Shown here: positions 1-9,364 of the stretch, piece by piece
Layout of the letters: each line of letters starts with the position of its first letter
How positions within the stretch are numbered: position 1 is the stretch's first letter
Assembly (NCBI RefSeq): GCF_029846115.1
Contig: NZ_JARVZZ010000001.1
Span: 3,410,001 to 3,474,000 of the forward strand
DNA from: Serratia marcescens
GTDB taxonomy: Bacteria > Pseudomonadota > Gammaproteobacteria > Enterobacterales > Enterobacteriaceae
DNA: 64,000 nt
Reading direction: 5' to 3'
Notes under the pieces: generated by a model
The model's database searches: none
The model's input: the letters and a program-made list of their open reading frames with translations, nothing else
What the model was told of the DNA's origin: nothing
Program-made: the position numbers and the translations under genes

Positions 1-1365
1 GACCTGCAGCGCACGGAGGCCCTGTTCGAACAGACCTTCGCCCAGGCGGCGGTAGGGATGGCGCTGGTTTCGCTGCAGGGGTATTGGCTGCGGGTAAATC
101 CGCGCATTTGCGAAATGCTGCATTATTCCGAACGTGAGCTGATGGATCGCACCTTCCAGGACATTACCTATCCGCTCGATCTCAACACCGACCTGGAAAA
201 GCTGCAGCAGCTGCTGAAAAATGAAATCAGCACCTATTCGATGGAAAAACGCTATTTCCGCGCCGACGGCTCGATCGTTTGGGTGCAGTTGACGGTGGCG
301 CTCAATCGCTTGCCTAACGGCAAACCGGACCATTTCATCTCGGTTATCGTCGATATCAGCGAGCGCAAGGCGGCCGAGGCCGATCTGTTCGCGTTGCAGC
401 ATGAACTGGAGGAACGCGTCGAAATTCGCACGCGGGAGCTGAACGTGGTGGTGAAAAAGCTCAACGAAGAGATTGAAACCCGGGTGCTCGCCGAATATCA
501 GCTCAGTGCGGAGAAGGAGCGTTTGCGCGCCATTACCGACAACATGCCGGCCTTAATCAGCCAGATCGACGGCAATGAACGCTACCTGTTTGCCAACAGC
601 GCCTACAAAACCTGGTTTGGTCTGGAGGAGTCCAGCCTCAGGGGAATGACGGTGCGCGATTTCATGGGAGAAAGCGTTTATCGGATAGCAAAACCGATGA
701 TCGAACGGGCCCTCGCCGGCGAAATGGTGAGTTTTGAGAATGAGCTGCAGACCCGGCAGGGGCTGCTGATGATCCACACCACGCTGGTGCCGTGCGAAGC
801 TCAGGGCTTTTACATTCTCGCCATGGACATCACCGAGCTTAAGCGGCTGCAGCAGCGGTTGGAATATGACGCAACCCACGACATGCTGACCGGATTGACC
901 AATCGCCGTGCGTTTCTACGCCGGTTGTCGGGCACGCTGCAGGCCTGTTGCCATCAGCGGCAGATGGCGCTGTTGTTTATCGATCTCGACGGTTTCAAGG
1001 CTCTTAACGACAGCTATGGCCATGAGTTCGGCGATCTGATCCTGAAGACGTTCGCCACATTGCTCAGCGCCTGCGCCGGCGAGCGCCACAGCGTCTCGCG
1101 CTTGGCCGGTGACGAGTTCACGGTGATCCTGTGGCCGTTGACGGATCCGCGGCGCGAAGTCATCGAGTTTTGCGAAAACGTGTTGGCGCATCTGGCCAAA
1201 ATTACGCAGATCGGGCCGCAGAAGGTGCGGCTTTCCGCCAGCATCGGCGCGGCCATTTCCCCACGCGGCGATGTGACGGAGGAGATGCTGTTGACCCGCG
1301 CCGACGGCGCGATGTATCAGGCGAAATCGGCCGGAAAGGGCACTTTCGCCATCTGCGAGTTGTGA
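1..1365 (+). CDS. PAS-PAC-PAS-GGDEF diguanylate cyclase (5' end outside window)
   Basis: The reading frame is open from base 1, so the start lies upstream of the window. A PAS/PAC unit comes first (about residues 8-120 of the visible part). A charged heptad-rich linker, probably a coiled coil, a second PAS domain and a C-terminal GGDEF domain follow. The GGDEF signature reads RLAGDEF and the metal/substrate segment is FIDLDGFKALNDSYGHEFGD. AGDEF variants are commonly active, so c-di-GMP synthesis is likely. No EAL domain follows. The input signal sensed by the PAS domains cannot be told from sequence. Confidence 0.9.
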   Translation, partial: DLQRTEALFEQTFAQAAVGMALVSLQGYWLRVNPRICEMLHYSERELMDRTFQDITYPLDLNTDLEKLQQLLKNEISTYSMEKRYFRADGSIVWVQLTVALNRLPNGKPDHFISVIVDISERKAAEADLFALQHELEERVEIRTRELNVVVKKLNEEIETRVLAEYQLSAEKERLRAITDNMPALISQIDGNERYLFANSAYKTWFGLEESSLRGMTVRDFMGESVYRIAKPMIERALAGEMVSFENELQTRQGLLMIHTTLVPCEAQGFYILAMDITELKRLQQRLEYDATHDMLTGLTNRRAFLRRLSGTLQACCHQRQMALLFIDLDGFKALNDSYGHEFGDLILKTFATLLSACAGERHSVSRLAGDEFTVILWPLTDPRREVIEFCENVLAHLAKITQIGPQKVRLSASIGAAISPRGDVTEEMLLTRADGAMYQAKSAGKGTFAICEL

Positions 1366-1435
1366 GCGTGCAGCGGTGACCGTCTCCGGGTAAGCTGTTT
1401 TTCTTTTCCTGTGAGCAGAACTCCGGACTTATTGT

Positions 1436-2284
1436 ATGGCGTCTAATCATCAACACAAAGACTGGCTCGAACTGCGACGCGATGACGAAACCGGCATCGA
1501 GAGCGTCAATGCCCACTTTCAGGGGCATGCCTACGATCCTCACGATCATGACGAAATGCTGGTGGGCGTCACGCAGCAGGGTTTGCAGCGTTTCAATTGC
1601 CACCGCTCATTGCATACCAGCCGGCCGGGGCGCGCCATGCTGATCGAGCCGGGCGCGGTGCACGATGGCCATGCGCCGCAGGCCGAAGGGTTTACCTATG
1701 CCATGCTTTATCTGCCCCAGCATTGGGTATCCGCCGCTATGCACCGCCGTGGAATGGGAGACGCCTCCGTGCTGGAAGGCGCCTTCCACAGCACGTTGAC
1801 CGACGATCCGATGCTGGCGGCTGCGATACAACAGGCCTTTTTCTCGTTGCACCATAGAGAGGGGCGACTGGCGCGCGATCAAAGCCTGGACCATCTGCTG
1901 ACGCTATTGTCACGGCATGTCCGAGTCAGGCCGGCTTCCCAACACGATGACGCTTTGGTTGAGATGAACCGCTTACGGGACTATTTGCATGCACATATGG
2001 CGGATAATCCCAGTCTGGATGACCTGGCGCTTCAGTGTGGTCTGGACCGTTTCCGCCTGACTCGCCAGTTCACCCGGGCTTTCGGTCAGTCGCCGCATGC
2101 GTATTTGGTTCGGCTGAGGTTGCGCGCCGCACGCTTGTTGTTGGCGCAGGGGAAAGAACCGGCGCAGGTCGCCATGCAGGTGGGCTTTGCCGATCAGAGC
2201 CATTTGGGTCGCTGGTTCCAGCGCGCCTACCGTTTATCACCGGCGGCCTATCAACGCCAGTGCACAAACGTTCTATACCGCTGA
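1436..2284 (+). CDS. AraC-family regulator with N-terminal cupin
   Basis: This is a 282-residue protein of usual length for the family. The N-terminal half is an AraC-type cupin sensor with a His-rich strand (HAYDPHDHDEM). The C-terminal third holds two helix-turn-helix motifs, seen in LDDLALQCGLDRFRLTRQF and in the LxRWFQRAYRLSPAAYQ ending. It lies 52 bp upstream of a DUF2000 gene on the same strand, an arrangement that suggests it regulates or is co-transcribed with that gene. The effector is unknown. Confidence 0.85.
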   Translation: MASNHQHKDWLELRRDDETGIESVNAHFQGHAYDPHDHDEMLVGVTQQGLQRFNCHRSLHTSRPGRAMLIEPGAVHDGHAPQAEGFTYAMLYLPQHWVSAAMHRRGMGDASVLEGAFHSTLTDDPMLAAAIQQAFFSLHHREGRLARDQSLDHLLTLLSRHVRVRPASQHDDALVEMNRLRDYLHAHMADNPSLDDLALQCGLDRFRLTRQFTRAFGQSPHAYLVRLRLRAARLLLAQGKEPAQVAMQVGFADQSHLGRWFQRAYRLSPAAYQRQCTNVLYR

Positions 2285-2336
2285 TTTGCCATTTCCGATG
2301 ATGTGCTTTTAACAGCACAACGGAGTAGAGCGGAAG

Positions 2337-2744
2337 ATGTTTGAGACTAAAATAGCGTTTATCGTGCGTGACGATCTGCAGGCCTGGCAGCGGCTGAACG
2401 TGGTGGCTTTTCTGGCGACGGGGATCGCCGCCGCGGCCCCGGAAATCATCGGCGAATGTTATGTGGATGCGCAGGGCAGACGCTACGGCGGCATTTCCGG
2501 GCAGCCGATGCTGATTTTCGCCGCGGATTTACCGAGCCTGCAAAATGTGCATCGTAAAGGGCTGGAGCGGGAATTGACGCTGATCCCCTATGTGCACGCC
2601 ATGTTCGCGACCGGGCACGATGAAGCCAACCGGCAGGTTTTTCTCGCTGAAGATGCGGACAATCTGGATTTGGTCGGTCTGGCTCTACGCGGGCCGAAGA
2701 AAGCGGTGGATAAGGCGATAAAAGGCCTGGCGCTCCACGGCTAA
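2337..2744 (+). CDS. DUF2000 family protein
   Basis: The 135-residue protein opens with MFETKIAFIVRDDLQAWQRL and has the conserved NVVAFLATGIA segment. I recognise this pattern from the DUF2000 family, whose fold is related to peptidyl-tRNA hydrolase 2. No catalytic role is established for the family. It follows an AraC-type regulator in the same direction. The start is supported by the sequence cggagtagagcgga just upstream. Confidence 0.75.
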   Translation: MFETKIAFIVRDDLQAWQRLNVVAFLATGIAAAAPEIIGECYVDAQGRRYGGISGQPMLIFAADLPSLQNVHRKGLERELTLIPYVHAMFATGHDEANRQVFLAEDADNLDLVGLALRGPKKAVDKAIKGLALHG

Positions 2745-2756
2745 CCCTATCGGGAC

Positions 2757-3626
2757 CTAAGCCTGGAACGCCTGCAGCCAGTCGGCGAATGTTCTCACGA
2801 CCTCATCGTCCCGATCGCGCAACAGCAGGGAGTAAACGCCGGTTCGGATAGTCAACGCCGGGAAAGGCGACACCAGCCGGCCGGACGACAGATGTTTGGC
2901 GCAGAACAGGTAAGGCACGACGGCCAGCCCCAGGCCGTCCTCGGCCGCCTGAATGGCGGCAAAGGTATGGTCGAGCGTGAGCGGCGGCGGCGAGGCGTCC
3001 AGCGCCGTCGGGTAGGTGTTCAGCCAGCTGTGCCATAAATCCTCACGGGCGCGGATGCGGATGGCGGTATGCCCAGCCAGCGTGCCGGGCGCACTGACCG
3101 GCATGGCGCGCAAATAACTCTGGCTGCAGACCAACAGGCTCTCTTCCTGCAGAAAAGGGAGCGCTTTCAGCCCGGAGAAGTGCGCAGGATCGCGCCGAAT
3201 CGCCAGATCAAACGGCGTATTGCGATCGACGGCCCCTGTGCTGGTGGTGATATCAATCGCGACCTCCGGATGAATCTCATTGAACGCCGCCAGCTTCGGC
3301 ATCAGCCAGTGCATGGTGAACGTCGGCAGGCTGTGCACCACCAGCCGCTGCCGGCCCGCGCTCGCTTTCAGTGCACTTTCCGCGGCATACAGTTCGCTTA
3401 TCACCCGGGACGCGGTGCGGGAAAAGTTCTCGCCGGCCTGCGTCAGCCGCACGGACTTGTGTCCGCGATAAAACAGTGTGATCCCCAGCTGTTCTTCCAG
3501 GCTGCGAATGTGGCGGCTGACCGCGCCGGTGGTGAGAAACAGCTCATCCGCAGCGGCACTGAAGCTGCCAAGGCGGGCGGCGGCTTCGAAAGCGGACAGG
3601 TGCGGCAGGGAGTGAATTTTTTTCAT
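2757..3626 (-). CDS. LysR-family regulator, GcvA-like
   Basis: The 289-residue LysR-type regulator has an N-terminal winged HTH (FEAAARLGSFSAAADELFLT, then SRHIRSLEEQLG) and a C-terminal substrate-binding domain. The HTH wording (LPHLSAFEAAARLGSFSAAA) is typical of the GcvA/AmpR-like subgroup. It is divergent from the MFS/flavin oxidase pair at 3808-6041, with about 180 bp between the starts, so it probably controls that pair. It converges with the DUF2000 gene. Confidence 0.88.
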   Translation of the reverse strand: MKKIHSLPHLSAFEAAARLGSFSAAADELFLTTGAVSRHIRSLEEQLGITLFYRGHKSVRLTQAGENFSRTASRVISELYAAESALKASAGRQRLVVHSLPTFTMHWLMPKLAAFNEIHPEVAIDITTSTGAVDRNTPFDLAIRRDPAHFSGLKALPFLQEESLLVCSQSYLRAMPVSAPGTLAGHTAIRIRAREDLWHSWLNTYPTALDASPPPLTLDHTFAAIQAAEDGLGLAVVPYLFCAKHLSSGRLVSPFPALTIRTGVYSLLLRDRDDEVVRTFADWLQAFQA

Positions 3627-3786
3627 AGGTTGAGTCTAGCTCAACCAAATGAGCGAGGAAAGATCGTTTGTCAGCCGTTGATTTTTCTCACTATTATCAC
3701 GCATCTTTCCCGGTTTGCCGAGTGTGTCATGCAGCGATTTTCCCCGTCTGTCGCCCGTGTTAGTCGAGTCATCCTCACCCCGCGAT

Positions 3787-3794
3787 GGGCAGGG
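3787..3794 (+). other. KOPS (GGGCAGGG)
   Basis: Matches the FtsK-orienting consensus GGGNAGGG. It is on the + strand left of dif, so it points toward dif. Confidence 0.45.
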
Positions 3795-3807
3795 AGGCAG
3801 CGCTGAG

Positions 3808-4980
3808 ATGCGTGCTTTCTTTCTGCTTTGCGTGAGCCGGGCCGGCCTCTGCCTGGGCACCATGATGTTTGCCGGTGCACTGCCGACCATCAGAAGCGAG
3901 TGGCAGCTCGACGCCGCCTCCGCCGGTACGGTGCAAACGGTGTTCAGCCTGACCAACGCCTTGGCGCTGCTGGTGGCCTCCTGGTGGTGTGATTCATTGG
4001 GCGCGCGCCGGGTTTATCTGCTGTTTTCCTGGCTGGGCGCCGCTGCGCTGATGCTGTTCGCCGTGTTTGCCCATTCTTATGTCGGCGCGCTGGTGTTGAT
4101 GGCCTTCGTCGGCCTGACGCAGGGGGGCGCCTATACGCCGGCGCTGCTGTTGGCGATGGGGATGAACGGCCCGGCCCGGCGCGGTTACGCCATTGGCATG
4201 ATGCTGGCGGCCAGTTCGTTGGGGTATTTTCTGTCGGTTTTCATCGCCGGGTGGAGCGCCATGCGCTGGGGCGCCGGCGTGGCGTTTTTCCTGTGTGCAG
4301 CTGGCGCGTTGCTGGGGGCGCTGGCGGGTTCGTTGGCCCTGATCGGTTATCAGGAACCGCAGCTGCGCACGCTGGGGAGGCAGACGAAACGTGAAAACCA
4401 TGCTATCACCTATGCAACCTTGCTGTTGCTGATCGGGTATATCGCCCACAGCTGGGAGCTGCTCGGCAACTGGGCCTGGGCGCCCAGCCTGGTCAGCGAG
4501 GCATTGAGCGGTTTCTCTCTGGATCCGCTGAGCGCCGGATTGATCGTCGCGGCGGTGATCCACCTGGCCGGCATGGCTGCCACGCTGATTGTCGGCACCG
4601 TTTCCGACTATTTCAATCGCGCATCGGTGCTGATGTTTATGGGCGCCGCCGGCGCGCTGGGATCGCTGCTGATGGGGTGGTCGGCGAACTGGGGGCCGGG
4701 CTGGACGCTGCTGGCCGTCAGCATCGGCAGTTTCTTTATTCTCGGCGACTCCGGCGTGCTGTCGGCCGCGATGGCGGACAATGTGCCGCCGCAACAGCTC
4801 GGTAGCGTGATGGGCTGGCGATCGTTACTGGGGTTTGGCATTGGTTCGTTCGCTCCTTTATCCTTTGGCGTCGTGATGGACACCACCCAGAGCTGGGGGG
4901 CGTCTTATGCCGTGTTGGCCGGCGGCGGTGGGGTAGCCTGTCTGGCGGCAGGGCTGTTTTGGCGACAATACCTGAAATGA
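3808..4980 (+). CDS. MFS transporter
   Basis: Twelve hydrophobic segments are visible in a protein of about 390 residues. I chose the ATG at 3808 because gggcagggagg precedes it closely; an in-frame ATG at 3715 would add a hydrophilic extension of 31 residues that looks non-coding. The cytoplasmic loop after helix 2 reads WWCDSLGARRVYL, a divergent MFS motif A. The gene is followed after 17 bp by a flavin amino-acid oxidase-like gene, and the divergent LysR gene suggests joint control. The substrate is probably an amino acid or amine used by the oxidase, which is inference. Confidence 0.85.
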   Translation: MRAFFLLCVSRAGLCLGTMMFAGALPTIRSEWQLDAASAGTVQTVFSLTNALALLVASWWCDSLGARRVYLLFSWLGAAALMLFAVFAHSYVGALVLMAFVGLTQGGAYTPALLLAMGMNGPARRGYAIGMMLAASSLGYFLSVFIAGWSAMRWGAGVAFFLCAAGALLGALAGSLALIGYQEPQLRTLGRQTKRENHAITYATLLLLIGYIAHSWELLGNWAWAPSLVSEALSGFSLDPLSAGLIVAAVIHLAGMAATLIVGTVSDYFNRASVLMFMGAAGALGSLLMGWSANWGPGWTLLAVSIGSFFILGDSGVLSAAMADNVPPQQLGSVMGWRSLLGFGIGSFAPLSFGVVMDTTQSWGASYAVLAGGGGVACLAAGLFWRQYLK

Positions 4981-4997
4981 GGCACGGGCATCATTAA

Positions 4998-6041
4998 ATG
5001 AATGGAACAACATCACGCATTGTTATCGTTGGCGCCGGGATTGTCGGGGCATCGATCGCCTATCATCTGGCGCGTCAGGGGCAGCACGTTATCGTCGTTG
5101 AGCAAGCGTATCCTGCGGCGGGGGCCACGGGCAGATCGTTCGGCTGGATCAGCGAAGGCGTGCCGGAGGGCGCTCCCGACGAATTTCTGCGGCGCGAGAT
5201 CGTGGCCGACTGGAGGCGCCTCGCGCAGGAGATCCCAGCTCTTTGGGTGAATTGGTCCGGCGCGCTCAGCTATGGTCAGGCGCCGGCGACGCAAAACCCC
5301 GACAATCGGCTTTTGCCCTCCGCCGAGATGAACGCGCTGGAACCGGAGCTCAGGCAGCCCGATAGCCAAGCCTATTTTGCGGCGCGTGACGGCGCCGTCG
5401 ATCCGCAAGAAGTGACACAGCGGTTGCTCGAGTGCGTGAGCGCGTGGGGAGGGGAGTTGCTCCTGGGGCGAATCGTCACCGGATTTTTGCGTGAAGAGGG
5501 GCAGATAACCGGCATCGTTACCGAGGAAGGCGCGATCGCCGCCGAACGGGTGGTGCTCGCCTGCGGCACGGGAATCTCCGCGCTGCTGGACGGCAGCGGA
5601 TTCACGCTGCCGATCGAGGCGTCGCCGGCCATTTTGTTGCGCTATCACGCGGCAACGCAGGCGGTGAACACGCTGATCGCGGGCGATGACGTTGAAGTGC
5701 GCCATGCGCAAAACGGCGATCTGCTGGCGGCGGAGGATCACCCTGCACACGGCGATGTCAAACGGGTGGAAAGCGATGCGCAATCGGCGATTGAAGGGCG
5801 CCTGCCAGGCGCGGCGCCTTTGCAACTGCAGGCGTGTTCGGTGGGGATGCGCCCCCGGCCGCGCGACGGTTATCCCATCATCGGAGCGCTGGGCGCTACT
5901 CGGCTCTATGTGGCGGTGATGCATCCGGCGGTGATGTGTGCGCCGACGCTTGGCCGGCTGGTCAGCGACGAGCTGCTGTATGGCGCCAATCCCGCCATTC
6001 CACACGCTTATCGCCCCGCGCGATTTGACGACGGGAAGTGA
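4998..6041 (+). CDS. FAD-dependent oxidoreductase (DAO/DadA-like)
   Basis: This 347-residue flavoprotein starts with a dinucleotide-binding motif, IVIVGAGIVGASIAYHLA. It has the DAO-family pattern PAAGATGRSFGWI and a C-terminal RPRPRDGYPIIGAL segment typical of amino-acid or amine oxidases that bind FAD. It lies in an apparent two-gene operon with the upstream MFS transporter. Oxidation of a small amino acid (D-amino acid, glycine derivative or similar) is the likely reaction, but the substrate cannot be read from sequence. Confidence 0.85.
   Translation: MNGTTSRIVIVGAGIVGASIAYHLARQGQHVIVVEQAYPAAGATGRSFGWISEGVPEGAPDEFLRREIVADWRRLAQEIPALWVNWSGALSYGQAPATQNPDNRLLPSAEMNALEPELRQPDSQAYFAARDGAVDPQEVTQRLLECVSAWGGELLLGRIVTGFLREEGQITGIVTEEGAIAAERVVLACGTGISALLDGSGFTLPIEASPAILLRYHAATQAVNTLIAGDDVEVRHAQNGDLLAAEDHPAHGDVKRVESDAQSAIEGRLPGAAPLQLQACSVGMRPRPRDGYPIIGALGATRLYVAVMHPAVMCAPTLGRLVSDELLYGANPAIPHAYRPARFDDGK
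5446..5453 (+). other. KOPS (GGGGAGGG)
   Basis: Matches GGGNAGGG on the + strand left of dif, pointing toward dif. It lies inside the flavin oxidase gene. Confidence 0.4.
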
Positions 6042-6059
6042 ATATACGCTCAACCTGGC

Positions 6060-6270
6060 AGCGGTTTTTTGCGCCGTCGGCGAGGCTCTTATATATTTAG
6101 TAGCATGCCTGAGGCAGGTTAGGCATGAAACGGCGGTCGGTCGGGCCGCTGCAAGTACGACAGTTAATCCGTTCGCCAAGAGGCTGCGAGCCTGTGCTTT
6201 CGGTAGGGACAGCCGCCAACCGTTTTACGGCGACCGAAGGCGGAGCAGCTACTCACAGGTCACGAGGACA
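6060..6270 (+). ncRNA. Candidate structured leader RNA upstream of cupin gene
   Basis: This gap holds no convincing gene but is rich in complementary segments. CATGCCT pairs with AGGCATG across a 10-nt loop, GCGG pairs with CCGC just downstream, and GCCGCC pairs with GGCGG around an inner ACCG/CGG pairing. The 3' end (ACCGAAGG, then CTCACAGG, then GAGGAC just before the start codon) resembles the 3' half of glycine riboswitch aptamers. The usual GGAGAG of the 5' half was not found, so the class is unassigned. Confidence 0.3.
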
Positions 6271-6276
6271 CTTACC

Positions 6277-6594
6277 ATGCATAAGAGAACACTGGCGTCA
6301 CTGCATTACGAAAACATGCCTTACGATGGGGTACGTTTTCACATTTTGAAACGGGAGACGCCTGGCCATACGGCGTTGCTGAAGTTGGATGCGGGCAGCC
6401 GCCAACCGGCGCGTTTTCATCCGGGGTGGGTGAAACTGATGGTGCTGAGCGGTGAACTGAAGGTTGACGATCAGACGTTGCAACCCCATGAGATGTTAAT
6501 CATTCCTGCCAATACCGCCTATACGGTACAGGCCATTACTGAAGTGATTTGTCTGGCGATTTCCGAACTGGACGGCGCCGAGTTGGCCCGTTGA
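6277..6594 (+). CDS. Small single-domain cupin protein
   Basis: The 105-residue protein has the compact beta-rich pattern of a ChrR/AraC-type cupin: PARFHPGWVKLMVLSGELKV, then LQPHEMLIIPANTAY. Only one clear metal-ligand-like His lies in the first motif and one in the second, so metal binding is uncertain. The ATG at 6277 follows cacgagga. A longer in-frame reading back to 5938 overlaps the preceding gene and is probably not translated. The structured region upstream may control it. Confidence 0.75.
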   Translation: MHKRTLASLHYENMPYDGVRFHILKRETPGHTALLKLDAGSRQPARFHPGWVKLMVLSGELKVDDQTLQPHEMLIIPANTAYTVQAITEVICLAISELDGAELAR

Positions 6595-6609
6595 GGTGAT
6601 AACACTAAT

Positions 6610-6642
6610 GGATAGAGGAGAGCCTAGGTGCTCTCCCTATCC
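6610..6642 (+). terminator. Strong stem-loop after cupin gene
   Basis: GGATAG and GGAGAGC pair with GCTCTCC and TATCC around a short ctaggt loop. It ends the cupin transcript unit. There is no U-tract, so Rho-independent action is not certain. The remaining gap to 6950 shows nothing else I can support. Confidence 0.5.
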
Positions 6643-6950
6643 CTGCAACATTAAGCCGCCCCCAGGCTGAGCTACCTGCTGATTGATGCGTATACCTCCT
6701 GACTTATGCTACCACGCTTTCCCTTTCCATCACTTTCGGCCACGCCGCCCCCGCAACGAGCCGCCATCGCGCAGCGCATGCGCAATGTCATCGCCTTTGT
6801 TTTACGCAGAACGATGAAATTTTGGTGTAAATAGTGAGTTTCTTCGCATAAGGCCCCTGGTGTGGCTTGCGAGAACGTCACTATATGGAGGATCATGCGG
6901 CCTCTCTATCAAATAAAAGACATTCGCGTTATCAAAAGGGACAAACGACC

Positions 6951-7742
6951 ATGGGATTCGAAGTCGACAACGCCGAAACGAAACGCATCGACCTCAGTAG
7001 CCACGAAAACTCCTCGTTCGAGGTGACGGGGCTGGTGAAACACTATCCGGCGGGCTTTGTCATTCCTTACCACTCGCATAAACGCTGCCATTTGCTCTAT
7101 TCGCAGCAGGGCGTTATGGCGGTCGAGGCGAGCAGCGGGCGCTGGATCGTGCCGCCCACCACCGCGGTCTGGCTGCGGCCGGGGGTAGAACATCAGATCG
7201 TTATGCAGAGCAACATTTGCGTTTACGGGATTTTGGTCGACGAAATCACCGCCGCGCGTTTGCCGCTGCGCGACGGCGTATTGCAGGTCTCACCGCTGCT
7301 GCGAGAACTGATCGCGCAGTTGGCGACGCTGGCGCCCGAAGGGGCGGAGACCAAACGGCACGCGCTGCTCAGAGCGCTGTTCCTCGAGGAGCTGAGCCTG
7401 CAGCCGCAGCTGGCGTTGCATCTCCCCTGGCCGGCAGAGGCGAGAATGGCCGAGATTTGCCGGCAGTTGGTCATCACGCCGGCCGACGATCGCGGCATTG
7501 AGGCCTGGGCCGATTCACTGTCGATCAGCGTAAAGACCTTTCAACGCCATTTCAGCCAACAAACCGGCATCACCTTCGGCCAGTGGAAACAGCGCCTGCG
7601 GCTGCTGTCGTCCATTCCGCTGCTGCTGGCCGGCCACTCGATCATCCACGCCGCCTTCGAAAGCGGTTACGAGAGCCACAGCGCCTATTCGGTGGCGTTC
7701 AAAAAACTGTTTGGCGTTTCGCCTTCGCGCTTTACGCTATAG
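6951..7742 (+). CDS. AraC-family regulator with cupin sensor (RmlC type)
   Basis: From the ATG at 6951 (aaaaggg upstream) this is a 263-residue protein. The N-terminus is a cupin (GFVIPYHSHKRCHLLY, then WIVPPTTAVWLRPGVEHQI), followed by a short C-terminal AraC HTH pair with the SISVKTFQRHF recognition segment and the ending FKKLFGVSPSRF. This layout matches NimR/YeaM-type regulators, which often control efflux pumps. In-frame ATGs at 6867 and 6885 are possible starts. No target is apparent nearby except the downstream phospholipase D gene. Confidence 0.85.
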   Translation: MGFEVDNAETKRIDLSSHENSSFEVTGLVKHYPAGFVIPYHSHKRCHLLYSQQGVMAVEASSGRWIVPPTTAVWLRPGVEHQIVMQSNICVYGILVDEITAARLPLRDGVLQVSPLLRELIAQLATLAPEGAETKRHALLRALFLEELSLQPQLALHLPWPAEARMAEICRQLVITPADDRGIEAWADSLSISVKTFQRHFSQQTGITFGQWKQRLRLLSSIPLLLAGHSIIHAAFESGYESHSAYSVAFKKLFGVSPSRFTL

Positions 7743-7828
7743 CCTTATGGCAGAGCGCGTTTCTCCTATAGATTGAAGCAACCTAATGACGTATAAAGCA
7801 AAGCAGTCAACCTCCGAGGCCGCTTCCC

Positions 7829-9364
7829 GTGATAAAAATTGTCGTGTATCTGATTCTCGCCGTGACGATCGCCATTATTGCGGCAAGAGTCCTCTTTCGT
7901 TTGCCGGATATCTCCCAGCGTCTGCCGCAGGCGGCATTGCCGGCGGATCCTGCCGCCCAATTGCCGGCACGGGCCGCCGAACTGATGGCGGCGCACCCAG
8001 GCCTGAGCGGCGTGGTGCCGCTGGCCAGCGGACACGATGCGTTCGCCAGCCGCCTGGCGTTGGCGCGGATGGCGGAAAGGTCGATCGACGCCCAGTACTA
8101 CATCTGGCATAACGACACCTCCGGGCAGATCCTGCTGAAAACCCTGTATGACGCCGCCCAACGCGGCGTGCGCGTGCGGCTGTTGCTGGACGATAACGGC
8201 GTCGCCATGGACGAAACCCTGGCGGCGCTGAACGCCCAGGAAAACGTCGAGATCCGCCTGTTCAACCCATCGACCGTGCGCACGCCGAAGCTGGCCGGCT
8301 ACGCCTTTGACTTTATGCGCATGAATCGGCGCATGCATAACAAGTCTTACATCGTCGACGGCGCCGTGGCGATCATCGGCGGCCGCAACATCGGCGACGA
8401 GTATTTCCAGGTCGGCGACGAAAACTATTTCCTCGATCTCGACGTGCTGAGCGTCGGCAGCGTAGTGGCAGAAACGGCCGAGCTCTTCGATCGCTACTGG
8501 AACAGCGCGTCGGTGTTCGGCGTTGAGCAGATTATCCGGGGCAAAGGCAATCTTTCCGCCTTCCTGGCGCAGGCCACCGCCACCGAAAGCAGCGATCGGG
8601 CTCGCAAACTGGCGGTGCAGTTGGAAACCAGCGCGGTGCGCTTTCGCGATGGCGTCGTGCAGCCGGAGTTCACCCAGGTAGAGCTGGTGGCCGACGATCC
8701 GGCGAAAGGGTTGGGCAAGGCTTCGCGCGATCGGTTGATGGTGACGCAGCTCGGCAAGATCATCGGCGGTGTCAACCAGCAATTGGATCTGGTCTCCGCC
8801 TATTTCGTGCCGGGCCGGGAAGGGGCGAGCTTCTTTGAATCGCTTGCCAAACAGGGGAAATCCATTCGCGTGCTGACCAACGCGATGAACACCACCGACG
8901 TGCTGGTGGTACATGCGGGCTACGCCAAATACCGGCGTGAGCTGCTGCAGGCCGGCGTCGAGCTGTTCGAGCTGAAGCTGCGCGCCGGTCAACCGACCGG
9001 GCGCAAGGAACTCAAGCCGCTGGGGCTGTCCGGCGCGGCGCTGCACGCGAAAACCTTCGCCATCGACGATAAGCGGGTGTTTATCGGTTCGTTCAATTTC
9101 GATCCGCGTTCGGCGCACCTGAACTGCGAAATGGGCTTCTTGATCGACAGCCCGACGCTGGCGGCCGACACCCGCCAACTGTTTGATGGCCCGCTGGAAT
9201 ACGCCGCCTATCGGCCGGTATTGACGCCCGAGGGCAAAATGGTCTGGAACGAAGCCTTCGAAGACGGCCATACCGAGGTGCATCAGCAGGAGCCCGGCGC
9301 CGGCTGGGTAAAACGCATCGTTCTTACCGTGGCCGGCTGGCTGCCTATCGAGTGGATGCTGTAA
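7829..9364 (+). CDS. Phospholipase D-family protein, ClsC/YmdC-like
   Basis: The 511-residue protein has one N-terminal membrane segment (about residues 3-20) and two PLD domains. Their HKD motifs are visible as MHNKSYIVDGAVAIIGGRN and LHAKTFAIDDKRVFIGSFNF. Order and length fit ClsC-type cardiolipin synthases, which join phosphatidylglycerol and phosphatidylethanolamine at the inner membrane. The start is GTG. It lacks the YmdB partner gene found beside clsC in E. coli, so the exact lipid substrate remains inferred. Confidence 0.85.
   Translation: MIKIVVYLILAVTIAIIAARVLFRLPDISQRLPQAALPADPAAQLPARAAELMAAHPGLSGVVPLASGHDAFASRLALARMAERSIDAQYYIWHNDTSGQILLKTLYDAAQRGVRVRLLLDDNGVAMDETLAALNAQENVEIRLFNPSTVRTPKLAGYAFDFMRMNRRMHNKSYIVDGAVAIIGGRNIGDEYFQVGDENYFLDLDVLSVGSVVAETAELFDRYWNSASVFGVEQIIRGKGNLSAFLAQATATESSDRARKLAVQLETSAVRFRDGVVQPEFTQVELVADDPAKGLGKASRDRLMVTQLGKIIGGVNQQLDLVSAYFVPGREGASFFESLAKQGKSIRVLTNAMNTTDVLVVHAGYAKYRRELLQAGVELFELKLRAGQPTGRKELKPLGLSGAALHAKTFAIDDKRVFIGSFNFDPRSAHLNCEMGFLIDSPTLAADTRQLFDGPLEYAAYRPVLTPEGKMVWNEAFEDGHTEVHQQEPGAGWVKRIVLTVAGWLPIEWML

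Noticed and set aside
5938..6276. N-terminal extension of the cupin gene
   Set aside because: It overlaps the flavin oxidase gene and has no cupin similarity; ATG 6277 with cacgagga fits the family length.
6655..6700. A tRNA-like segment (CTGAGCTACCTGC on +, GTAGCTCAG on -)
   Set aside because: Only the D-arm-like words match; no anticodon stem, T arm or acceptor pairing can be built around them.
7766..9283. Long open frame on the minus strand opposite the phospholipase D gene
   Set aside because: The + strand frame has clear PLD motifs; the opposite frame has skewed composition and no recognisable domain, as expected for a GC-rich shadow.
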